Origin: Hydrogenophaga sp. 2FB
Lineage (GTDB): Bacteria; Pseudomonadota; Gammaproteobacteria; Burkholderiales; Burkholderiaceae_C
NCBI RefSeq assembly: GCF_005503365.1
Contig: NZ_SCML01000052.1
Coordinates: 1 to 46,666, forward strand
Length of the DNA: 46,666 nucleotides
Direction of reading: 5' to 3'
Shown here piece after piece: positions 24,226-34,861 of the stretch (positions are counted from its first letter, which is position 1; the number at the start of each line of letters is the position of its first letter). A program made the translations under genes and the position numbers. The notes under the pieces were generated by a model. The model was given only the letters and a program-made list of their open reading frames with translations. It did not search any database and had not been told where the DNA came from.

Positions 24226-25145
24226 CCCGTTGGTCGGCCCGACCGCTGCTCGCGCTGCTGGGCCTCTGCTGCTTCTTCCTTGCCGCCATGCCGTCGCTGG
24301 CGCAGCAAGCCGTGCCCGAATTGCGTGCGCGCGCCATGGACCAGACCGGTACGCTCGACGCCAGCCAGCTCGCGGCCATCGAAGCCAAGCTCGAAGCGTT
24401 CGAGAAATCGCACGGCTCGCAGGTTGTGGTGCTCATGGTGGCCACCACCGCACCGGAAGACATTGCGGACTACACGCAACGCCTGGGTGACGCCTGGAAG
24501 ATCGGCCGCCGCGACGTGGGCGACGGCGTGCTGTTCGTCATCGCCAAGGACGATCGGCGCTTGCGCATTGCCACCGCCAAGACGTTGGAAGGGGCCATCC
24601 CCGACCTGATGGCGCGCCGCATTCTCGACGGCGCGGTCACACCCGCGTTCCGCAGCGGTGACTACGCCGGCGGCATCGAAGCCGGGGTGGATCAGATCCT
24701 CGCGCGCATCCGCGGTGAAGCGTTGCCGCTGCCCAGCGAACAGACATCGCGCGCCAAAGGCCTCGCGGGCGATTTTGATGTCATGGACGCGTTGGTCTTT
24801 CTGGTTTTTGCCGTTCCCATCGCCTCGGCAGTGTTGCGCGGCATGTTCGGCAACAAGCTCGGCACCGTGCTCACGGGCATCGGTGCGGGCGGCCTGGCGT
24901 GGGTGCTGACGACGGTGCTCTGGGTGGCCATTGGCGCCGGCTTGCTGGGCATGCTCGCGGCGTTGTTCCTGCAATTCCTGCCGGCGCCCACCTCGAGCGG
25001 CTCGGGGCGCTCGGGCCGCCACGGTGGCTGGGGCGGAGGCGGCTTCGGTGGCGGCGGTCGCTCCGGCGGTTTTGGTGGCGGCGGTGGCTTCAGTTCCGGC
25101 GGTGGTGGCAACTTCGGCGGCGGCGGTGCGTCCGGTGGCTGGTGA
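24222..25145 (+). CDS. TPM-domain membrane protein (YgcG-like)
   Basis: A 307-aa protein. It has a signal peptide (residues 1-27, ending SLAQQ), then a TPM domain at about 35-165 (ARAMDQTGTLDASQLAAIEA, SQVVVLMVATTAPEDIADYT, GDGVLFVIAKDDRRLRIAT). Two hydrophobic helices follow at about 188-250. The C-terminal tail is almost pure Gly/Ser/Phe (GGGGFSSGGGGNFGGGGASG), typical of these proteins. TPM domains have been reported as weak acid phosphatases or as chaperone-like factors for membrane proteins; I cannot choose. Operon partner of lemA (4-bp overlap) and of the shorter TPM gene 16 bp downstream. Confidence 0.93.
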   Translation: MTRWSARPLLALLGLCCFFLAAMPSLAQQAVPELRARAMDQTGTLDASQLAAIEAKLEAFEKSHGSQVVVLMVATTAPEDIADYTQRLGDAWKIGRRDVGDGVLFVIAKDDRRLRIATAKTLEGAIPDLMARRILDGAVTPAFRSGDYAGGIEAGVDQILARIRGEALPLPSEQTSRAKGLAGDFDVMDALVFLVFAVPIASAVLRGMFGNKLGTVLTGIGAGGLAWVLTTVLWVAIGAGLLGMLAALFLQFLPAPTSSGSGRSGRHGGWGGGGFGGGGRSGGFGGGGGFSSGGGGNFGGGGASGGW

Positions 25146-25161
25146 TGAAAGACGACGGCCC

Positions 25162-25689
25162 ATGAACAAACTGGCTCGCATCCTCAAGCACCGCTGGCTC
25201 GACATCTCCGACACCGTGCGCGCCGTGCCCGACGACATGGCCGAGCGCTTGGCGCGCCGCGTGGCCGCCAGCGAAGGCCGGCACAGCGGCGAGGTGCGGT
25301 TGTGCGTGGAGGCCTCACTGCCCTTGAGTTACCTCTGGCGCGTCGATGCGGCCACGCCGCTGTCGACCGTGGTGCGCGAACGCGCGTTGACCTGGTTTGG
25401 ACGCCTGCGCATCTGGGACACCGAGCACAACAATGGCGTGCTGATCTACCTGTTGCTGGCCGAGCACGCGATCGAATTCGTGGCCGACCGATCGCTCGCG
25501 CGCCGCGTGCCACCGGCCGAATGGCAAGCCATCGCCGAACGCCTGGGCGCGCAGTTGCGCCAAAGCCATTTTGAAGACGGTCTCACGCAAGCGTTGGAAG
25601 AAGTGTCGGCGCTGCTGGTGGCCCACTTCCCTGCCGACAGCGGCGCGGTGCGGGTCAACGAACTGTCGGACAACGTCGTGCGCCGTTGA
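25162..25689 (+). CDS. Cytoplasmic TPM-domain protein
   Basis: A 175-aa protein (MNKLARILKHRWLDISDTVR) consisting of a TPM-like domain without signal peptide or membrane helix: MAERLARRVAASEGRHSGEV, WDTEHNNGVLIYLLLAEHAI, EFVADRSLARRV and SHFEDGLTQALEEVSALLV. It is third in the lemA-TPM-TPM operon, a common arrangement in betaproteobacteria, where the short one probably pairs with the membrane-bound TPM protein. Function is not established. Confidence 0.9.
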   Translation: MNKLARILKHRWLDISDTVRAVPDDMAERLARRVAASEGRHSGEVRLCVEASLPLSYLWRVDAATPLSTVVRERALTWFGRLRIWDTEHNNGVLIYLLLAEHAIEFVADRSLARRVPPAEWQAIAERLGAQLRQSHFEDGLTQALEEVSALLVAHFPADSGAVRVNELSDNVVRR

Positions 25690-25719
25690 CGGCGTATCGA
25701 GCCGTTCAGGCCCAGCCGC

Positions 25720-26295
25720 TCAGCCGCGTCCGCGCTTGTCCGGAAATGCCGCGCGGCTGTTCAGGGCCACGCTGAGCTCCTGCTGCAGCGCCTTGTTCAT
25801 CTGCGCAAAAGTCTTGAGCTTGCGCGTGGTCTCGCGCAAGCGATCGGCCATGCGCTTGGAGATCGCCAGCAGCAAACGCGCGCCCAGCTTCGGGTCGTCC
25901 TTGAGCAGGCGCATGAGCGCCGTGCGCGACAACACGGCCACGGCGATATCGGTGTTCGCGGTGCAGGTGGCCGAGCGTGGCGCGCCGTCCAGCACACCCA
26001 TGTCGCCAATCAGGTGCCCCGGGCCCATGATGTTCACCACCATGCTCTCGTGCAATCCAGGCAACTCGTTCTCGACCGCGATGTCGCCCTCCAGCACCAG
26101 CAGCATGTAGTCGGTCTGCTTGACCTCGCCTTCCTGGATGATGACGGTGCCCGCCTTGATGAGCTTGGGCCGCATATAGCCCACCACCTTCAAGGCATCG
26201 CCCAGCGTCAGATCGGCCAGCGCCGAAGACGTCACCAGCAAACGCGCCGCCACCTCCTCGGGAGCAGTGTCTGGACTCTCGAATATGGAAGACAT
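25720..26295 (-). CDS. Cyclic nucleotide-binding domain protein without HTH
   Basis: A 191-aa protein with one cNMP-binding beta-roll at about residues 40-140: IIQEGEVKQTDYMLLVLEGD, then GPGHLIGDMGVLDGAPRSAT, in which GDMGVLDGAPRSA is the phosphate-binding cassette. A helical tail follows (LLLAISKRMADRLRETTRKL). There is no C-terminal helix-turn-helix, so it is not a CRP-like activator and probably acts as a sensor or adaptor. It is convergent with the TPM gene (30 bp) and separated from atpC upstream by a terminator. The ligand (cAMP, cGMP or other) cannot be told. Confidence 0.9.
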   Translation of the reverse strand: MSSIFESPDTAPEEVAARLLVTSSALADLTLGDALKVVGYMRPKLIKAGTVIIQEGEVKQTDYMLLVLEGDIAVENELPGLHESMVVNIMGPGHLIGDMGVLDGAPRSATCTANTDIAVAVLSRTALMRLLKDDPKLGARLLLAISKRMADRLRETTRKLKTFAQMNKALQQELSVALNSRAAFPDKRGRG

Positions 26296-26374
26296 GTCGT
26301 GCGCGGTCCTTTATTGCCTAGGCGATCGATGGTAGTCGGACTGTTGCATACCGAGCCGCATCCACCAAGAAAAA

Positions 26375-26393
26375 GACCGGCACGTGGCCGGTC
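26375..26393 (-). terminator. Terminator of the atp operon
   Basis: On the minus strand GACCGGC, loop CACGT, GCCGGTC is followed by TTTTTC, a 7-bp perfect stem plus T run, 27 bp downstream of the atpC stop. It separates the ATP synthase operon from the cNMP-binding gene. Confidence 0.9.
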
Positions 26394-26419
26394 CATTCTT
26401 GATAAACGGCACAAGTCGC

Positions 26420-26836
26420 TTACTTTTTTTGGCGGTACTTGCGCAACGCGGCAATTTGCGCGGCCATGACGGCGAGTTCCGATGTGGCCTTGGCCAGATC
26501 GAGGTCGCTGTTGGCGTTCTTTACGGCTTCTTCGGCCTGCCGGCGCGCTTCGGTGGCTTTGGTTTCGTCGAGGTCTTTGCCGCGGATCGCGGTGTCGGAC
26601 AACACGGTGATGTGGTGCGGCTGCACTTCCAGAATGCCACCGGCCACGAACACGAATTCTTCACCGCCCTCGGCCTTCTCGATGCGCACGGCGCCGGGCT
26701 TGATGCGGGTGATCAGCGGAATGTGACCGGGCAGAATGCCCAGCTCACCGGCCTCGCCCGGCAGCGCCACGAACTTGGCCTCGCCGGAGAAGATGGATTC
26801 TTCGGCGCTGACCACATCGACGCGGATGGTGCTCAT
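26420..26836 (-). CDS. atpC: ATP synthase F1 epsilon subunit
   Basis: A 138-aa protein. Residues 1-85 form the beta-sandwich (TIRVDVVSAEESIFSGEAKF, GELGILPGHIPLITRIKPGA, GGILEVQPHHITVLSDTAIR) and 90-138 the two C-terminal helices that can inhibit ATP hydrolysis (ATEARRQAEEAVKN, LAVMAAQIAALRKYRQKK). It joins the gamma shaft to the c ring. It is the last gene of the operon, followed by a terminator. Full family length and nothing odd. Confidence 0.98.
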   Translation of the reverse strand: MSTIRVDVVSAEESIFSGEAKFVALPGEAGELGILPGHIPLITRIKPGAVRIEKAEGGEEFVFVAGGILEVQPHHITVLSDTAIRGKDLDETKATEARRQAEEAVKNANSDLDLAKATSELAVMAAQIAALRKYRQKK

Positions 26837-26958
26837 AGTTACTCCAATAAAAAAGGTGAGTGGAAAGCAAGCAGCGGGGTGGCTGGCCAGGCGCCGCGTG
26901 GAGCCGTACCAAGGTACGGCGAGCACGGCAACAACGCCAGACGCCCCGGGCTCCCGCT

Positions 26959-28365
26959 TTACGCGACCTTTTTGGCCTTTTCGAAGGCTTCGTCGATCGT
27001 GCCGACCATGTAGAACGACTGCTCGGGCAAGTGGTCGCACTCGCCGCTGGTGATCATCTTGAAACCGCGGATGGTTTCCGACAGCGGCACGTACTTGCCC
27101 GGCGAGCCGGTGAACACCTCGGCCACGTGGAACGGCTGCGACAGGAACCGCTGGATCTTGCGGGCGCGGGCCACGGCCAGCTTGTCTTCCGGAGCCAGTT
27201 CGTCCATGCCCAGAATCGCGATGATGTCGCGCAGTTCCTTGTAGCGTTGCAGCGTGTTCTGCACGGCGCGGGCGGTTTCGTAGTGCTCCTGGCCCACGAC
27301 CAGCGGGTCGAGCTGGCGGCTGGTGGAGTCCAGCGGATCCACGGCGGGGTAGATACCCAGCGAGGCAATGTCACGGCTCAGCACCACGGTGGAGTCCAGG
27401 TGGGCGAAGGTGGTGGCGGGCGACGGGTCGGTCAAGTCATCGGCGGGCACGTACACGGCCTGGATGGAAGTGATCGAGCCGACCTTGGTGGAGGTGATGC
27501 GCTCCTGCAGGCGGCCCATTTCTTCGGCCAGCGTCGGCTGGTAGCCTACGGCGGAAGGCATGCGGCCCAGCAGGGCGGACACTTCGGTACCGGCCAGCGT
27601 GTAGCGGTAGATGTTGTCCACGAAGAACAGCACGTCACGGCCTTCATCGCGGAACGACTCGGCGATGGTCAGGCCGGTCAGCGCCACGCGCAGACGGTTG
27701 CCTGGGGGCTCGTTCATCTGGCCGTAGACCATGGCCACTTTCGATTCCTCGAGCTTCTCGAGGTTCACGACGCCGGAGTCGGCCATCTCGTGATAGAAGT
27801 CGTTGCCTTCGCGGGTACGCTCACCCACACCAGCGAACACCGACAGACCGCTGTGGGCCTTGGCGATGTTGTTGATGAGTTCCATCATGTTCACGGTCTT
27901 GCCCACACCGGCACCACCGAACAGACCCACCTTGCCGCCCTTGGCGAACGGGCAGATCAGGTCGATCACCTTGATACCGGTTTCCAGCAGTTCCTGCGAA
28001 GGCGACAGTTCGTCATACGCGGGGGCCTTGCGGTGGATCGATGCCGTCAGCGTCTGGTCAACCGGACCGCGCTCGTCGATGGGCGCGCCGAGCACGTCCA
28101 TGATGCGGCCCAGGGTAGCCTTGCCGACCGGCACCATGATGGGGTTGGTGGTGTTGAACACCACCATGCCGCGGCGCAGGCCGTCGGACGAGCCCAGCGC
28201 AATGGTGCGCACCACGCCGTCACCCAGTTGCTGCTGGACTTCCAGCGTCAGGGCGGAGCCTTCCATTTTCAGCGCGTCGTAAACGCGCGGCATCTGGTTG
28301 CGCGGAAACTCCACGTCCACGACGGCGCCGATGCACTGGACGATCTTGCCTTGTACTTGAGACAT
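26959..28365 (-). CDS. atpD: ATP synthase F1 beta subunit (catalytic)
   Basis: A 468-aa catalytic subunit that makes ATP at the alpha-beta interfaces. It shows the P-loop GGAGVGKT with catalytic Lys, GVGERTREGNDFYHEM with the catalytic Glu, DILFFVDNIYR-type Walker B (VLFFVDNIYRYTLAGTEVSA) and the DELSEED region as MDELAPEDKLAVARARKI. Length and motifs are standard. The 122-bp gap to atpC is longer than others in the operon but shows no terminator. Confidence 0.99.
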   Translation of the reverse strand: MSQVQGKIVQCIGAVVDVEFPRNQMPRVYDALKMEGSALTLEVQQQLGDGVVRTIALGSSDGLRRGMVVFNTTNPIMVPVGKATLGRIMDVLGAPIDERGPVDQTLTASIHRKAPAYDELSPSQELLETGIKVIDLICPFAKGGKVGLFGGAGVGKTVNMMELINNIAKAHSGLSVFAGVGERTREGNDFYHEMADSGVVNLEKLEESKVAMVYGQMNEPPGNRLRVALTGLTIAESFRDEGRDVLFFVDNIYRYTLAGTEVSALLGRMPSAVGYQPTLAEEMGRLQERITSTKVGSITSIQAVYVPADDLTDPSPATTFAHLDSTVVLSRDIASLGIYPAVDPLDSTSRQLDPLVVGQEHYETARAVQNTLQRYKELRDIIAILGMDELAPEDKLAVARARKIQRFLSQPFHVAEVFTGSPGKYVPLSETIRGFKMITSGECDHLPEQSFYMVGTIDEAFEKAKKVA

Positions 28366-28409
28366 GATGAATACCTTCTGTTTTCTCTGGATTCTGTTGG
28401 GCGGCTGCT

Positions 28410-29276
28410 TCAGACCGCGGCGGCACCGGCGACGATTTCCGAAAGCTCTTTCGTGATCGCGGCCTGGCGGGTCTTGTTGTAGACCAGCTTGAGTTCACCG
28501 ATGACGCTACCGGCGTTGTCGGTGGCGGCCTTCATGGCCACCATGCGGGCGGATTGCTCGGACGCCATGTTCTCGGCAACCGCCTGGTACACCTGGGCTT
28601 CGACATACCGAAGCAGCAACTCGTCGATGACGGTGGCTGCGTCGGGTTCATAGATGTAGTCCCAATCGCGACCGCCAGCGCCGTTCTGCAACGTGCCTGC
28701 GTTGAGCGGCAACAGTTGCTCGATCACCGACTCCTGCTTCATCGTGTTGATGAACTTGGTGTAGCAGAGGTAGACCGCGTTGATGCGGCCGTCGGTGTAC
28801 GCATCGAGCAGCACCTTGACGGGGCCGATCAGCTTTTCCAGGTGAGGCGTGTCGCCCAAACCGGTCACGCTGGACACCACCTTGGCACCGATGCGGTTGA
28901 GGAAGCTCAGGCCCTTGTTGCCAATGGCCACGGCTTCGGCGCTCATGCCCTGCGATTGCAGTTCCTTGAGCTGCGTGGTCACCGCGCGCAGCACGTTGGT
29001 ATTGAGACCACCGCACAGACCCTTGTCGGTCGTGACGACGACAAAACCAGCGGTCTTGGCGTCGTTGTTCTGCATGAACGGGTGCGTGTACTCCGGATTG
29101 GCCTTGCTCAGGTTGCCGGCGATCTGGCGCACCTTCTCGGCGTAAGGGCGCGCGGAACGCATGCGCTCCTGCGCCTTGCGCATCTTGGAGGCGGCGACCA
29201 TCTCCATGGCTTTGGTGATCTTCTTGGTGTTTTCCACCGATTTGATCTTGCCGCGTATTTCCTTGCCTGCTGCCAT
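28410..29276 (-). CDS. atpG: ATP synthase F1 gamma subunit
   Basis: A 288-aa rotating shaft subunit. The conserved N-terminal coiled-coil helix (GKEIRGKIKSVENTKKITKA, MEMVAASKMRKAQERM) and the C-terminal helix (MVAMKAATDNAGSVIGELKL, then YNKTRQAAITKELSEIVAGA) are both present, with the Rossmann-like middle TDKGLCGGLNTN. Normal length. It lies between atpA (31 bp) and atpD (44 bp) in the usual order. Confidence 0.99.
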   Translation of the reverse strand: MAAGKEIRGKIKSVENTKKITKAMEMVAASKMRKAQERMRSARPYAEKVRQIAGNLSKANPEYTHPFMQNNDAKTAGFVVVTTDKGLCGGLNTNVLRAVTTQLKELQSQGMSAEAVAIGNKGLSFLNRIGAKVVSSVTGLGDTPHLEKLIGPVKVLLDAYTDGRINAVYLCYTKFINTMKQESVIEQLLPLNAGTLQNGAGGRDWDYIYEPDAATVIDELLLRYVEAQVYQAVAENMASEQSARMVAMKAATDNAGSVIGELKLVYNKTRQAAITKELSEIVAGAAAV

Positions 29277-29307
29277 TGCTGCTCCTTTATCGGGTCAATG
29301 GGCCGGT

Positions 29308-30864
<1,557 letters not shown>

Positions 30865-30918
30865 GACTCTTTCCTTCTTTCGTTAAATGGTGTGCAGGCG
30901 CGCCCGGAAAAACAGCCG

Positions 30919-31449
30919 TCAGGCCGTCAGGGCGATCTTCATTTGTTCCAGGCGGGCTTTGACCGAGGTGTCGAGCACCTCGTCGCCCACCACCACGCGA
31001 ATGCCGCCGATCAGATCGGGCTGCAGTTTCACCTGGAGGTTGAGCTTGCGTCCAAAGCGCTTTTCCAGCACCCCGGAGAGCTCGGCCAGCGCGGCGCTGT
31101 CCACCTCGAAGGCGCTGTAGACCACAGCGTCAAACGCCCCCAACTGCGCATTCTTCAGTGCACGGAACTGGGCCGCGATCTCTGGCAGCGCTTCGATGCG
31201 GCCGTTGTCGATCACGGTGCGCAGGAAGTTCTGACCCATGGCGGGCAAGCTGTTCTTGAGCAGCCCGGTCATGAGCGAGAGCACCTGCTCGGGCAGGGTC
31301 TTGGGGTTGTCGGCGAACTGACGCAGCTGTTCATTGGCGGCCAGGGCAGCCAGCTCGTCGAGCCAGGCCGCGGCGCCAGCCGCGTCAGAGCCAGCGGCCT
31401 TGAACAGCGCTTCCGCATAGGGGCGGGCAATGGTGGCGATTTCTGCCAT
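30919..31449 (-). CDS. atpH: ATP synthase F1 delta subunit
   Basis: A 176-aa stator subunit that ties F1 to the b subunits. The N-terminal helix bundle begins ATIARPYAEALFKAAGS, and the C-terminal domain shows the typical EKRFGRKLNLQVKLQPDLIG and IRVVVGDEVLDTSVKARLEQ. Normal length; position between atpF and atpA is canonical. Confidence 0.98.
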   Translation of the reverse strand: MAEIATIARPYAEALFKAAGSDAAGAAAWLDELAALAANEQLRQFADNPKTLPEQVLSLMTGLLKNSLPAMGQNFLRTVIDNGRIEALPEIAAQFRALKNAQLGAFDAVVYSAFEVDSAALAELSGVLEKRFGRKLNLQVKLQPDLIGGIRVVVGDEVLDTSVKARLEQMKIALTA

Positions 31450-31493
31450 GGTGGTCCTTTGAATGCCGGTCGGTCGGTGGCGTCAGGCTCGGC

Positions 31494-31964
31494 TCAGAGC
31501 TCGGTCTTCAGGCGGCCCAGCAATTCGGCGTGAACGCCGGCATTGATTTCGCGCTTGAGGATCTGCTCGGCACCCTTGACGGCCAATGCAGCCACCTGCT
31601 CGCGCAGGGTTTCGCGGGCCTTGATGACCTGCTGATCGGCTTCCTGACGGGCAGCCGCCACGATCTTCGAAGCCTCTTCGGTGGCACGGGCCTTGGCTTC
31701 TTCGATCACGGTCTGGGCACGTCGCTCGGCATCGGCCAGACGGGTGGCGGATTCGTTGCGCGATTTGCTCAACTCCTCTTCCACCCGCTTGTTGGCCACG
31801 GCCAGTTCGGTCTTGGCTTTTTCGGAAGCCGCCAGACCTTCGGAAATCTTCAACGCACGCTCATCGAGCGCCTTGGCGATGGGAGGCCACACGAATTTCA
31901 TCGTGAACCACACCAGGATCGCAAAGACGATGGCCTGCGCAAAGAGGGTTGCATTGATGTTCAT
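31494..31964 (-). CDS. atpF: ATP synthase Fo b subunit
   Basis: A 156-aa peripheral stalk subunit. One N-terminal membrane helix (NATLFAQAIVFAILVWFTMK) is followed by a long charged helix that dimerises (ALKISEGLAASEKAKTELAV, AERRAQTVIEEAKARATEEA), with the C-terminal VKGAEQILKREINAGVHAEL binding delta. A single b gene, as in E. coli, with no b' copy. Confidence 0.98.
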   Translation of the reverse strand: MNINATLFAQAIVFAILVWFTMKFVWPPIAKALDERALKISEGLAASEKAKTELAVANKRVEEELSKSRNESATRLADAERRAQTVIEEAKARATEEASKIVAAARQEADQQVIKARETLREQVAALAVKGAEQILKREINAGVHAELLGRLKTEL

Positions 31965-32089
31965 CGCAACGCCTTTCTGTGTGTTGACAAGAGGGGTGAC
32001 GCACCGACTGCCGGCACGGGCGACGGATGGCGGAGACGGGATTGAAGGCCGTCACCGCAACGCCGGCCCGCGCGGGGCAGCGAGCCCAA

Positions 32090-32335
32090 TTACAGCGTGA
32101 ACGGGTTGGCGAAAGCGAACAGCAGGGCAATGGCCACGCCGATCAGGAATGCGGCGTCGATCAGACCGGCCAGAATGAACATCTTGGTCTGCAGGTCGTT
32201 CATCAGCTCAGGCTGACGTGCCGACGATTCGAGGAATTTGCCGCCCATCAGCGCGATGCCGATGGATGCGCCGATGGCGCCCAGACCGACGATGAGACCG
32301 CAAGCCAGTGCGACAAGACCCAGAACGTTTTCCAT
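32090..32335 (-). CDS. atpE: ATP synthase Fo c subunit
   Basis: An 81-aa hairpin of two membrane helices that forms the rotor ring. Helix 1 carries the GLGAIGASIGIALMGG glycine-rich stretch, the polar loop is SARQPELMNDLQ, and helix 2 carries the ion-carrying Asp60 (LAGLIDAAFLIGVAIALLFA). No sodium-binding Gln/Ser-Thr set is evident, so proton coupling is expected. The 125-bp gap before atpF is common and often holds translation signals. Confidence 0.98.
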   Translation of the reverse strand: MENVLGLVALACGLIVGLGAIGASIGIALMGGKFLESSARQPELMNDLQTKMFILAGLIDAAFLIGVAIALLFAFANPFTL

Positions 32336-32411
32336 GATGACTCCTATGAAGTGGAAGTTTGTTGAGAAAGGAAAGAAACGAGAAAGAAACCGTGCGACCT
32401 AGAAAGTCGCG

Positions 32412-33278
32412 TCAGTGCGCGTCATGCGCTTGACCCAGATAAATCAGGGCCAGCATCATGAAGATGAACGCTTGCAAGGTGATAACCAGAATGTGGAACA
32501 GGGTCCACACCGTGCCTGCGATCACGTGACCAACAAAGAACAGCGAACCGCCCAGCGACAGGGTGGCATACGCACCCAGCAGAGCGATCAGCATGAACAC
32601 CAGTTCGCCGGCAAACATGTTGCCAAACAACCGCATGCCGTGCGAGACCGTCTTGGCGACGAACTCGATCATCTGCATCAGGAAGTTGACCACGCCCAGC
32701 AGCACCGCCCAGATGGGGTTCTTGCTGGTGCCGAAAGGCGCGCACACGAGTTCGTGCGCCCAGCCGCCCAGGCCCTTGATCTTGATGTTGTAGAACAGGC
32801 ACATCAACAGTACCGACACGGACAGACCCAGCGTGGTGGACAAGTCGGCGGTGGGCACGACGCGCAGGTAATCCTTGAAACCCATGGCCGGGCCGGCGTT
32901 GTGCCAGATCTGGGGGATCAGGTCCACCGGGATCATGTCCATGAAGTTCATCATGAAGATCCAGACGAATACCGTCAGCGCGAGCGGGGCCACAAGCTTG
33001 CGACTCTTGGCGTTGTGGATGACCGCTTTGGCCTGGGTGTCGACCATTTCCACCAGCATCTCGACGGCTGCCTGGAAGCGGCCCGGCACGCCGGCCGTGG
33101 CACCGCGAGCAGCACGCCAGAGCACAAAGACCATCAGCAAGCCGAGCAGCGAACTCACCACGACGGAATCGATATTGATCACCGAGAAATCGACGATCGA
33201 TCCTTGCTTCTGGTTCGTCAGGTGGACGAGGTGATGGCGGATGTATTCGCCCGGGGTCAAAGTGCCTTCAGCAGCCAT
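32412..33278 (-). CDS. atpB: ATP synthase Fo a subunit
   Basis: A 288-aa integral membrane stator subunit forming the proton half-channels beside the c ring. It shows VWIFMMNFMDMIPVDLIPQI, the essential Arg in SHGMRLFGNMFAGELVFMLI and the final helix LQAFIFMMLALIYLGQA. The betaproteobacterial N-terminal extension (PGEYIRHHLVHLTNQKQG) is present. The start ATG 33278 is 27 bp from the atpI stop. Standard length. Confidence 0.98.
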   Translation of the reverse strand: MAAEGTLTPGEYIRHHLVHLTNQKQGSIVDFSVINIDSVVVSSLLGLLMVFVLWRAARGATAGVPGRFQAAVEMLVEMVDTQAKAVIHNAKSRKLVAPLALTVFVWIFMMNFMDMIPVDLIPQIWHNAGPAMGFKDYLRVVPTADLSTTLGLSVSVLLMCLFYNIKIKGLGGWAHELVCAPFGTSKNPIWAVLLGVVNFLMQMIEFVAKTVSHGMRLFGNMFAGELVFMLIALLGAYATLSLGGSLFFVGHVIAGTVWTLFHILVITLQAFIFMMLALIYLGQAHDAH

Positions 33279-33305
33279 GTTCGTTTTGTCCGATGAGCCG
33301 GAGAG

Positions 33306-33812
33306 TCAACCGTTTGCATTTGATCGACGGGCCTGGAAGAAGTATCCAAACCAGTAGACCTTAAGAACCAACACAAGCCCGACCAGAAGGCCGAACCAAT
33401 TCAGGGGAGAGACCACCCATGGAGCCGCGGCCAACATGACCACCGCCAGCAGGATCTTGACGCCCTCCCACAGCAGAAACCCGGCAAATGCCGCATTGGC
33501 GTGCGCCGCCCACACACGGGACATTGCACTGGAGGTCAAACCGTAGGCCATGAGAGCCGAAGGAATTGCCACCGCCGCCGCGCCATAAAGAACCGACCAC
33601 GCCACCGAAGGTGACTGCCACAGCAGCCCACCCGCGATGCTTGCGACCAGCCCTACCAGCCACTGCACCAGGACCAGCCGCCAGAGCGATAACACTGGCT
33701 GGCCGATCCGCCACTGTTGCGCCTGTTCGGGCGTCAGTGGCTTGAAATCACTGTCCTGCACCCCATCTTCTGGGTCTGTTCCATCGGTCGGGATCGAATG
33801 GCCTTGCGTCAT
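33306..33812 (-). CDS. atpI: ATP synthase subunit I-like protein
   Basis: A 168-aa protein started at ATG 33812 (MTQGHSIPTDGTD); an upstream in-frame extension of 16 codons looks non-coding. A polar, acidic N-terminal 45 residues precede four membrane helices (LVQWLVGLVASIAGGLLW, SVLYGAAAVAIPSALMAYGL, FAGFLLWEGVKILLAVVMLA, WFGLLVGLVLVLKVYWFGYF). Family members help assemble the c ring and perhaps carry magnesium. First gene of the atp operon, so the operon promoter should lie in 33813-33950, shared with the divergent aminotransferase gene. Confidence 0.92.
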   Translation of the reverse strand: MTQGHSIPTDGTDPEDGVQDSDFKPLTPEQAQQWRIGQPVLSLWRLVLVQWLVGLVASIAGGLLWQSPSVAWSVLYGAAAVAIPSALMAYGLTSSAMSRVWAAHANAAFAGFLLWEGVKILLAVVMLAAAPWVVSPLNWFGLLVGLVLVLKVYWFGYFFQARRSNANG

Positions 33813-33959
33813 ATTCGACCTCGCGCGTGACAGGCAGACTACAAAGCGTCCGGGTTGCAAAGCCTCTCATTATACGTAGAAACCCCAGCCCGGCATCAAT
33901 ACTCGGTGCAGCATTTCCGTGCGCGCCTCTCGTGCGGGTGCGAAGCCGATAATCCTCCT

Positions 33960-34844
33960 ATGACCGACCTGCCCGACTCGCTGTGCTTTCTCGACGGGGC
34001 CTACGGTCCGATTCGGGATGCTCGCGTGAGCGTGCTGGACCGCGGCTTCATCTTCGGCGATGGCATCTATGAAGCCCTTCCCGCATATGGTGGGCGCTTG
34101 TTTCGCTTTGCGGAACACATGGCGCGCCTGGATCGCTCGCTGCGCGAGGTCCATATGCCCAACCCCTTTCCCACCAGTGAGTGGCTGGCCATTGCCCGAC
34201 GCCTGATCGCCGATCAGCAGTCCCGAGGCGTGGAGGATCAGCTTGTCTACCTGCAGATCACCCGCGGTGTCGCCCTGCGCGACCATGTGATGCCCGCCGG
34301 CCTGAAGCCCACGGTCTTCGCCATGGCCAATGCGATGAAGCTGGCCACACCGGAACAGCGCGCGCATGGCGTGGCCTGTGTCACCGCCGACGACTTCCGC
34401 TGGCGCAAGGCGCACATCAAGACCACGAGTCTGCTGGGCTCGGTGATGGCGCGCCAGATCGCCGCCGATGCCGGCGCCGTGGAGATCGTGATGTTCCGCG
34501 AGGGCTTTCTGAGCGAAGGCGCGTCGAGCAATGTATGGACGGTCAAGGACGGCGTGGTCATGGGCCCGCCCAAGGACAACCTGGTGCTCGAAGGCATCCG
34601 GTTCGGGCTCATCGAGGAGCTTTGTCACCAGCAGGGGCTGCGGTACGCGCTGCGCCGTATTACGCGTGCCGAGGTGCTGTCGGCCGACGAACTGCTGCTG
34701 TCCTCGGCGACCAAGGAAGTGCTGCCCATCACCATGCTCGACGGCGTGCCGGTGGGCCATGGCACCCAACGCGGACACCCCGGCCCGGCCTATGCAAACT
34801 TGTACGCAGCCTACCAGCGCGCGGTGGCCGCGCAATCAATCTGA
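33960..34844 (+). CDS. dat: PLP class IV aminotransferase, D-amino-acid transaminase-like
   Basis: A 294-aa fold-type IV PLP enzyme that swaps an amino group between an amino acid and a keto acid. Motifs: SVLDRGFIFGDGIYEALPAY, LVYLQITRGVALRDHVMP, the PLP lysine Lys154 in AHIKTTSLLGSVMARQ, the Glu in EIVMFREGFLSEGASSNVW and SADELLLSSATKEVLPI. The RGVALRDH region favours D-alanine transaminase over branched-chain or lyase members, though substrate choice is inferred. It heads the dat-ybeD-lipB-lipA cluster found in many betaproteobacteria. No strong ribosome site precedes the chosen ATG. Confidence 0.9.
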   Translation: MTDLPDSLCFLDGAYGPIRDARVSVLDRGFIFGDGIYEALPAYGGRLFRFAEHMARLDRSLREVHMPNPFPTSEWLAIARRLIADQQSRGVEDQLVYLQITRGVALRDHVMPAGLKPTVFAMANAMKLATPEQRAHGVACVTADDFRWRKAHIKTTSLLGSVMARQIAADAGAVEIVMFREGFLSEGASSNVWTVKDGVVMGPPKDNLVLEGIRFGLIEELCHQQGLRYALRRITRAEVLSADELLLSSATKEVLPITMLDGVPVGHGTQRGHPGPAYANLYAAYQRAVAAQSI

Positions 34845-34861
34845 CGCATTGGAAACCCGAC